From assembly GCA_937930465.1 (NCBI GenBank), contig CALGKV010000138.1, positions 1 to 8,157 on the forward strand: DNA of 8,157 nucleotides. Direction: 5' to 3'. The position numbers were made by a program, and so were the translations under genes. Of the stretch, positions 5,479 to 8,157 are shown piece after piece. The number at the start of each line of letters is the position of its first letter. Position 1 is the first letter of the stretch. The notes under the pieces were generated by a model that was given only the letters and a program-made list of their open reading frames with translations, made no database searches and had not been told where the DNA came from. Source of the DNA: Methanosuratincolales archaeon (GTDB lineage Archaea > Thermoproteota > Methanomethylicia > Methanomethylicales > Methanomethylicaceae).

Positions 5479-5952
5479 TTGCCATTGGCTCAAGAAGTTC
5501 CAGCTGATCGGCTCATATTCGCGGTGGCTGATTACCTCAAGACTAATGTAAAGGAAATTGCCCCGCCATCATGGGCCACACTCGTGAAGACAGGTCCCCA
5601 TGTCGAGCGCGTCCCTTCCCAGAATGATTTCTGGTACCTGCGCTGCGCTTCCCTCCTCAGGAGGCTCTACATCGAGAGCCCGGTGGGTGTGGAGCGGCTC
5701 AGGAGCCTCTATGGTGGCAGGGCAAAGAACGGCATGGCTAACGAGCACTTCGTCAAGTCCGGAGGGTCTTCCCTTAGGAAAGCGCTGCAGCAGCTCGAGA
5801 AGGCAGGCTTCGTAACGACGCTTCAGGGCGGAGGGCGCACGATAACTGACAGCGGAAGGTCGATACTCGACCGCATCGCGTACAAGCTACTGAAGGAAAT
5901 TCAGAAAGACATGCCTGAGATGGGGAAATATCTGCCCGTAAAGCCCCAGTGA
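5479..5952 (+). CDS. rps19e: Small-subunit ribosomal protein S19e (eS19)
   Basis: A winged-helix protein of the archaeal/eukaryotic 30S head, needed for small-subunit maturation. At 157 residues it is normal in length. Family blocks are VPADRLIFAVADYLK near the start, PPSWATLVKTGPHVERVP, WYLRCASLLRRLYIESPVGV, the loop RLRSLYGGRAKNG, and LRKALQQLEKAGFV leading into the DNA-binding-like wing. Unlike many homologues it has a short extra C-terminal tail (EIQKDMPEMGKYLPVKPQ). The start is TTG 5479, with GGAGAGG at 5465-5471 correctly spaced and the protein opening close to the family norm. It is the first gene of the operon; its TGA at 5950-5952 overlaps the ribosome site of the next gene. Confidence 0.96.
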   Translation: MPLAQEVPADRLIFAVADYLKTNVKEIAPPSWATLVKTGPHVERVPSQNDFWYLRCASLLRRLYIESPVGVERLRSLYGGRAKNGMANEHFVKSGGSSLRKALQQLEKAGFVTTLQGGGRTITDSGRSILDRIAYKLLKEIQKDMPEMGKYLPVKPQ

Positions 5953-5962
5953 GGTGTAAGCA

Positions 5963-6298
5963 GTGTCTGGCTCTCCCGACGAAATCGATCTGATAAAGCA
6001 GAGGAAGCTCGCCGAGATGAGGCGGCGCGCAGTCGAGGAGGAGCAGGCAGAGAGGATGCGACAGGAGGCTGAGGCCCAAAAGGCGAATATCCTCAGGGCA
6101 ATCCTCACGCCTGAGGCAAGGAGCCGGCTGAACAACCTGAAAATGGTCAAGCCCGAGTTTGCCGAGCAGTTCGAGATCCAGCTGATACAGCTAGCCCAGG
6201 AGGGGCGCCTCCCGGTCCCGCTCACAGACGAGCACCTCAAGCAGATCCTTTCCCAGGTACAGTCGAGAAAGAGGGAGATCAGGATAACAAGAATCTGA
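5963..6298 (+). CDS. PDCD5/TFAR19-family DNA-binding protein
   Basis: A 111-residue, strongly charged three-helix protein, homologous to eukaryotic PDCD5; archaeal members bind DNA in vitro and are tied to translation or chaperone functions through their constant place in this operon, but the exact role is not known. Visible family blocks are LAEMRRRAVEEEQAERMRQE in the long N-terminal helix, then ILRAILTPEARSRLNNLKMV and the C-terminal core LIQLAQEGRLPVPLTDEHLK. The start is GTG 5963 with GAGGTG at 5951-5956, six bases away and almost ideal, so the start is secure. It begins 10 bases after the rps19e stop, which supports translational linkage. Confidence 0.94.
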   Translation: MSGSPDEIDLIKQRKLAEMRRRAVEEEQAERMRQEAEAQKANILRAILTPEARSRLNNLKMVKPEFAEQFEIQLIQLAQEGRLPVPLTDEHLKQILSQVQSRKREIRITRI

Positions 6299-6307
6299 GG
6301 GATTGAT

Positions 6308-6463
6308 ATGGGAAGCAGAAAACAGACCAGCACAAAGAAACGCCTTAACAAGGCAGGCAAGCAGAATAGCCCAGTCCCCCTCTGGGTGGTAGCAAAAACC
6401 CGGGGGAAGTTTAGAAGGCACCCGAAGATGAGGGACTGGAGAAGCCAAAAGCTTGACATATAA
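6308..6463 (+). CDS. rpl39e: Large-subunit ribosomal protein L39e (eL39)
   Basis: A 51-residue, very basic protein, too short for usual length cut-offs. L39e is extended and lines the lower part of the 50S polypeptide exit tunnel. It reads MGSRKQTSTKKRLNKAGKQN (1-20), then SPVPLWVVAKT and KFRRHPKMRDWR, matching the family pattern of KKRLxKxxxQN, a P-x-W core (here Pro24-Leu25-Trp26) and a closing basic WR. The ATG at 6308 follows GAGGG (6297-6301) by six bases, and that site overlaps the TGA of the PDCD5 gene. Stop is TAA 6461-6463. Identity is secure. Confidence 0.95.
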   Translation: MGSRKQTSTKKRLNKAGKQNSPVPLWVVAKTRGKFRRHPKMRDWRSQKLDI

Positions 6464-6490
6464 GTCGTCAAAGTAGATGGGTGAAGAATC

Positions 6491-6871
6491 ATGAGCGAAG
6501 CTGTAAAGGAACCGGATGATGCCAAGGTTTCGCCTACTGCGCCTACATCAAAGGAAGCGCCGGAGGCACCGAAGGAGGAGAAGGCTCCTGAAGTCGAAGA
6601 GGAGGAGAAGATCATAGAGGAGAAGCTGATCAACGTAAACCTTAGGCATGCAAATCTCTCCTACGGCAGGAAGGCAGCTCCAAAGGCTGTGCGCATCGTA
6701 AAGAAAGTCGCTTCGAAGGCTTTCAAGACCGGGGAGGATGAGGTGAAAATTTCATCCTCGGTAAACGAGACCTTATGGCGCAGGGGAAAGACAAAAACCG
6801 AAAGGAGAATCTCTTTGCGGGTGCTGAAGCTCGAGAGTGGGGTTGTTAGGGTGCTCAAGGCGGAGGCCTAG
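6491..6871 (+). CDS. rpl31e: Large-subunit ribosomal protein L31e (eL31) with acidic N-terminal extension
   Basis: Residues 43-126 are an ordinary L31e: EEKLINVNLRHANLSYG, the basic KAVRIVKKVASKAFK helix, then VNETLWRRG and the C-terminal strands RRISLRVLKL and GVVRVLKAEA. L31e sits at the rim of the exit tunnel on the 50S subunit, near where SRP, the NAC-like factor and other nascent-chain factors dock. The first 42 residues are unusual: low-complexity Ala/Pro/Glu/Lys with a run of four Glu (36-39), likely disordered. The extension is real as annotated, since GGGTGA at 6479-6484 lies six bases before ATG 6491 and no in-frame internal start has a comparable site. The gene is 27 bp after rpl39e. 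Confidence 0.94.
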   Translation: MSEAVKEPDDAKVSPTAPTSKEAPEAPKEEKAPEVEEEEKIIEEKLINVNLRHANLSYGRKAAPKAVRIVKKVASKAFKTGEDEVKISSSVNETLWRRGKTKTERRISLRVLKLESGVVRVLKAEA

Positions 6872-6876
6872 CTCCG

Positions 6877-7548
6877 TTGTCGATCTCTCGGCTCTCCCTT
6901 TATGGGAACTCTAACATAGGTGCTTTCACTTTTTCGACGGACTCGTTCTTACTAGTCCCTCCCGACATCCCTGATGGCACGCTCAAGGACTTTTCAGAAA
7001 CTTTGGGAGTCCCGGCATACCGGACAACCGTCTCGGGAAGCGTACTCCTTGGCATATTTGCAGTTGGGAATACCAGGGGGATAATACTCCCGGGGACCGC
7101 AACAGAAACTGAGATACAGCAGATAGAGCAGGCGACCTCAGTATCTGTTGCAGTTTATGAGGGTAAGGTCAATGCCCTCGGAAACATGGTGTTGCTTGGC
7201 GAAAGGGCAGCTTTGGTCGGGCGCGGTACAGACAAGAAACTGATTGAACTCATTAGGTCGCATCTGGGCGTGGAGGTGTTCGAGGGCAGTATAGCCGGAA
7301 TAAACATGCCCGGAGTCTGCGCAGTGGCTAACAAGAACGGGGCGGTCTCCCACCCGCTGACCAGCGAGACCGAGCTGAACTTCCTCAGCAAAGTATTTAA
7401 TATACCTGTGGACGTTTCTACCGTTAACTGCGGCTCCCCGTACTTGAGGGTTGGCATAACCGCCAATTCGTACGGTGCAGTTGTCGGTCTGGAAACGACC
7501 GGGCCTGAGATGGCAAGGATAGAGTCCTCCTTGGGACTTACAGGGTGA
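6877..7548 (+). CDS. eif6: Translation initiation factor 6 (aIF6)
   Basis: Binds the 50S subunit and blocks premature joining with the 30S; involved in late large-subunit maturation and recycling. The protein has 223 residues, the family's normal size, and shows the pseudo-fivefold repeat of the pentein fold: LYGNSNIGAF (8-17), the recurrent IxLPGTATExE-type block near 70-80, NALGNMVLLGERAALVGRG (about 99-117), GINMPGVCAVANKNGAVSH, and GSPYLRVGITANSYGAVVG near the C terminus. The start is TTG 6877, with GGAGG at 6862-6866, ten bases away and overlapping the end of rpl31e. It is five bases downstream of the rpl31e stop. Confidence 0.96.
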   Translation: MSISRLSLYGNSNIGAFTFSTDSFLLVPPDIPDGTLKDFSETLGVPAYRTTVSGSVLLGIFAVGNTRGIILPGTATETEIQQIEQATSVSVAVYEGKVNALGNMVLLGERAALVGRGTDKKLIELIRSHLGVEVFEGSIAGINMPGVCAVANKNGAVSHPLTSETELNFLSKVFNIPVDVSTVNCGSPYLRVGITANSYGAVVGLETTGPEMARIESSLGLTG

Positions 7549-7554
7549 TGATGT

Positions 7555-7749
7555 ATGGAAAAGAACTATGTGATTAAGGGCAAGATGAAGCAACTCTTCG
7601 GATGGGTTCCTTTCGAGAAGTCGGTTTCGGCTCCCAACGAAGCGCGCGCAAGGGAGCGTGCGCTGAGCACGTTGGGCGGGAATCATAAATTAAGGCGCTT
7701 TCAGATAAAAATAGAGTCGGTGGAAGAGGAGCCGGTGAAGGCAGAATGA
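7555..7749 (+). CDS. rplX: Large-subunit ribosomal protein LX (eL20/L18a, archaeal short form)
   Basis: A 64-residue protein equal to one domain of eukaryotic eL20. Family features are VIKGKMKQLFGWVPFEKSV near the start, ARARERALSTLGGNHKLRR in the middle helix and loop, and the closing strand FQIKIESVEE. Three ATGs lie close together (7548, 7551, 7555); only 7555 is in frame and it has GGGTGAT at 7543-7549, which overlaps the eif6 stop. Its own TGA (7747-7749) overlaps the next start as ATGA. The final residues (EEEPVKAE) form a short acidic tail. Confidence 0.93.
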   Translation: MEKNYVIKGKMKQLFGWVPFEKSVSAPNEARARERALSTLGGNHKLRRFQIKIESVEEEPVKAE

Positions 7750-8157
7750 CTTCTACCCAGCCTTCACAAAAGGAAGTCTTGGACGAGCTTCTCCTAGAGT
7801 TCTCGAACCTGAAGGCTTATGCTGATGCAATACGACAGCAGATCGAACTGACGACAAATATACTCGCCGAGCTCGTGCTATCGAAATCCTCACTGGAGGA
7901 GATAAATGCTAGGGGAGGCAATGGAGAAGTTCTGGTCCATGTCGGTGCAGGCAACCACATCCGCGTCCAGCTTAATTCGGTTCAGAGCGTAATTGTAGGA
8001 GTAGGTGCGGGTTACTCTGTCGAGAAGGGCATCTCTGAGGCCATCGCCGAAATGGAATCGCGGATAAAGCAGGCGCAGGAGCAGTCAGTCAAGCTGCAGG
8101 AACAGTACCAAAAGGTCTCGCAGCGGCTCGTTCTAGTGCAGGAGCAGGTAGACAGCA
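7746..8157 (+). CDS. pfdA: Prefoldin alpha subunit (GimC), 3' end cut off
   Basis: A subunit of the hexameric (alpha2-beta4) prefoldin chaperone, which captures unfolded proteins and passes them to the thermosome. The visible 137 residues give the whole plan: an N-terminal coiled coil (about 7-55, heptad-like, with SNLKAYADAIRQQIE), the beta-hairpin core with EVLVHVGAGNHIRVQL and VIVGVGAGYSVEK, then a C-terminal coiled coil (IAEMESRIKQAQEQSVKL onward). Family length is about 140-150, so only a few residues lie beyond the edge. ATG 7746 overlaps the LX stop in ATGA, and GGTGA at 7734-7738 gives a good ribosome site inside the LX gene, so translation is probably coupled. In other archaea ftsY (the SRP receptor) often follows. 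Confidence 0.94.
   Translation, partial: MTSTQPSQKEVLDELLLEFSNLKAYADAIRQQIELTTNILAELVLSKSSLEEINARGGNGEVLVHVGAGNHIRVQLNSVQSVIVGVGAGYSVEKGISEAIAEMESRIKQAQEQSVKLQEQYQKVSQRLVLVQEQVDS

Noticed and set aside
6455..6466. TATA-like catataag as an internal promoter for rpl31e
   Set aside because: Its predicted start near 6486 would lie after the GGGTGA ribosome site at 6479-6484, so it could not make a normal rpl31e message.
5887..6633. A 248-codon open frame on the minus strand
   Set aside because: It is antisense to rps19e, the PDCD5 gene, rpl39e and rpl31e, all securely identified. Its low-complexity Ser-rich translation shows no family features.
7138..7686. A 182-codon open frame on the minus strand
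   Set aside because: It is antisense to eif6 and LX, both clear members of their families, and shows no recognisable domain.
1..8157. Mobile elements, CRISPR repeats, tRNA or rRNA genes
   Set aside because: I saw no transposase or integrase coding sequence, no regularly spaced direct repeats, and no cloverleaf or rRNA-like sequence in the gaps, all of which are under about 160 bp.

Overview
The window comes from an archaeon. It encodes exclusively archaeal/eukaryotic-type information proteins: Nep1, RNase P component 4, ribosomal proteins S19e, L39e, L31e and LX, a PDCD5-family protein, aIF6 and prefoldin alpha. Promoters are BRE/TATA boxes about 25 bp ahead of inferred starts, terminators are T-runs, and genes inside the operon carry Shine-Dalgarno sites of the GAGGTG/GGTGA kind. 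Many starts are TTG or GTG. Gene content would fit a TACK-type archaeon (Thermoproteota in the broad sense, possibly near Nitrososphaeria), but I cannot fix the lineage from this window.

Layout. (1) 1-162, minus: 5' end of nep1, running off the left edge. (2) 258-572, plus: RNase P protein 4, divergent from nep1. (3) 732-1964, plus: DEAD-box RNA helicase behind a leader of about 105 nt. (4) 1986-2816, minus: trehalose-6-phosphate phosphatase, convergent with the helicase. (5) 2861-3118, minus: an 85-residue CxxC thioredoxin-fold protein. (6) 3197-4135, minus: UbiA-family prenyltransferase. (7) 4258-5334, plus: ArsP/DUF318-type permease with a Cys-Ser-Cys motif, divergent from the prenyltransferase. 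(8) 5479 to the right edge, plus: a tight translation and folding operon, rps19e - PDCD5 - rpl39e - rpl31e - eif6 - LX - pfdA, with gaps of 4 to 27 nt and one ATGA overlap. rpl39e is only 51 codons and easily missed. pfdA is cut by the window end near its C terminus.

How the genes fit together. The right-hand operon makes ribosomal subunit parts, a large-subunit anti-association factor and a chaperone subunit. Nep1 and RNase P protein 4, on the left, serve rRNA modification and tRNA processing. In several other archaea RNase P component 4 lies close to rps19e; here about 4.9 kb of helicase, carbohydrate, redox, lipid-quinone and transport genes separates them. Small thioredoxin-fold proteins and ArsP/DUF318 permeases often occur together, so those two genes flanking the prenyltransferase may form one redox or metal-handling module.

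I found no mobile element, CRISPR array, tRNA or rRNA, and no gene-free stretch longer than about 160 bp. No strongly novel system is visible. The best leads are the helicase start and leader, the acidic N-terminal extension of L31e, and the thioredoxin / prenyltransferase / permease group.
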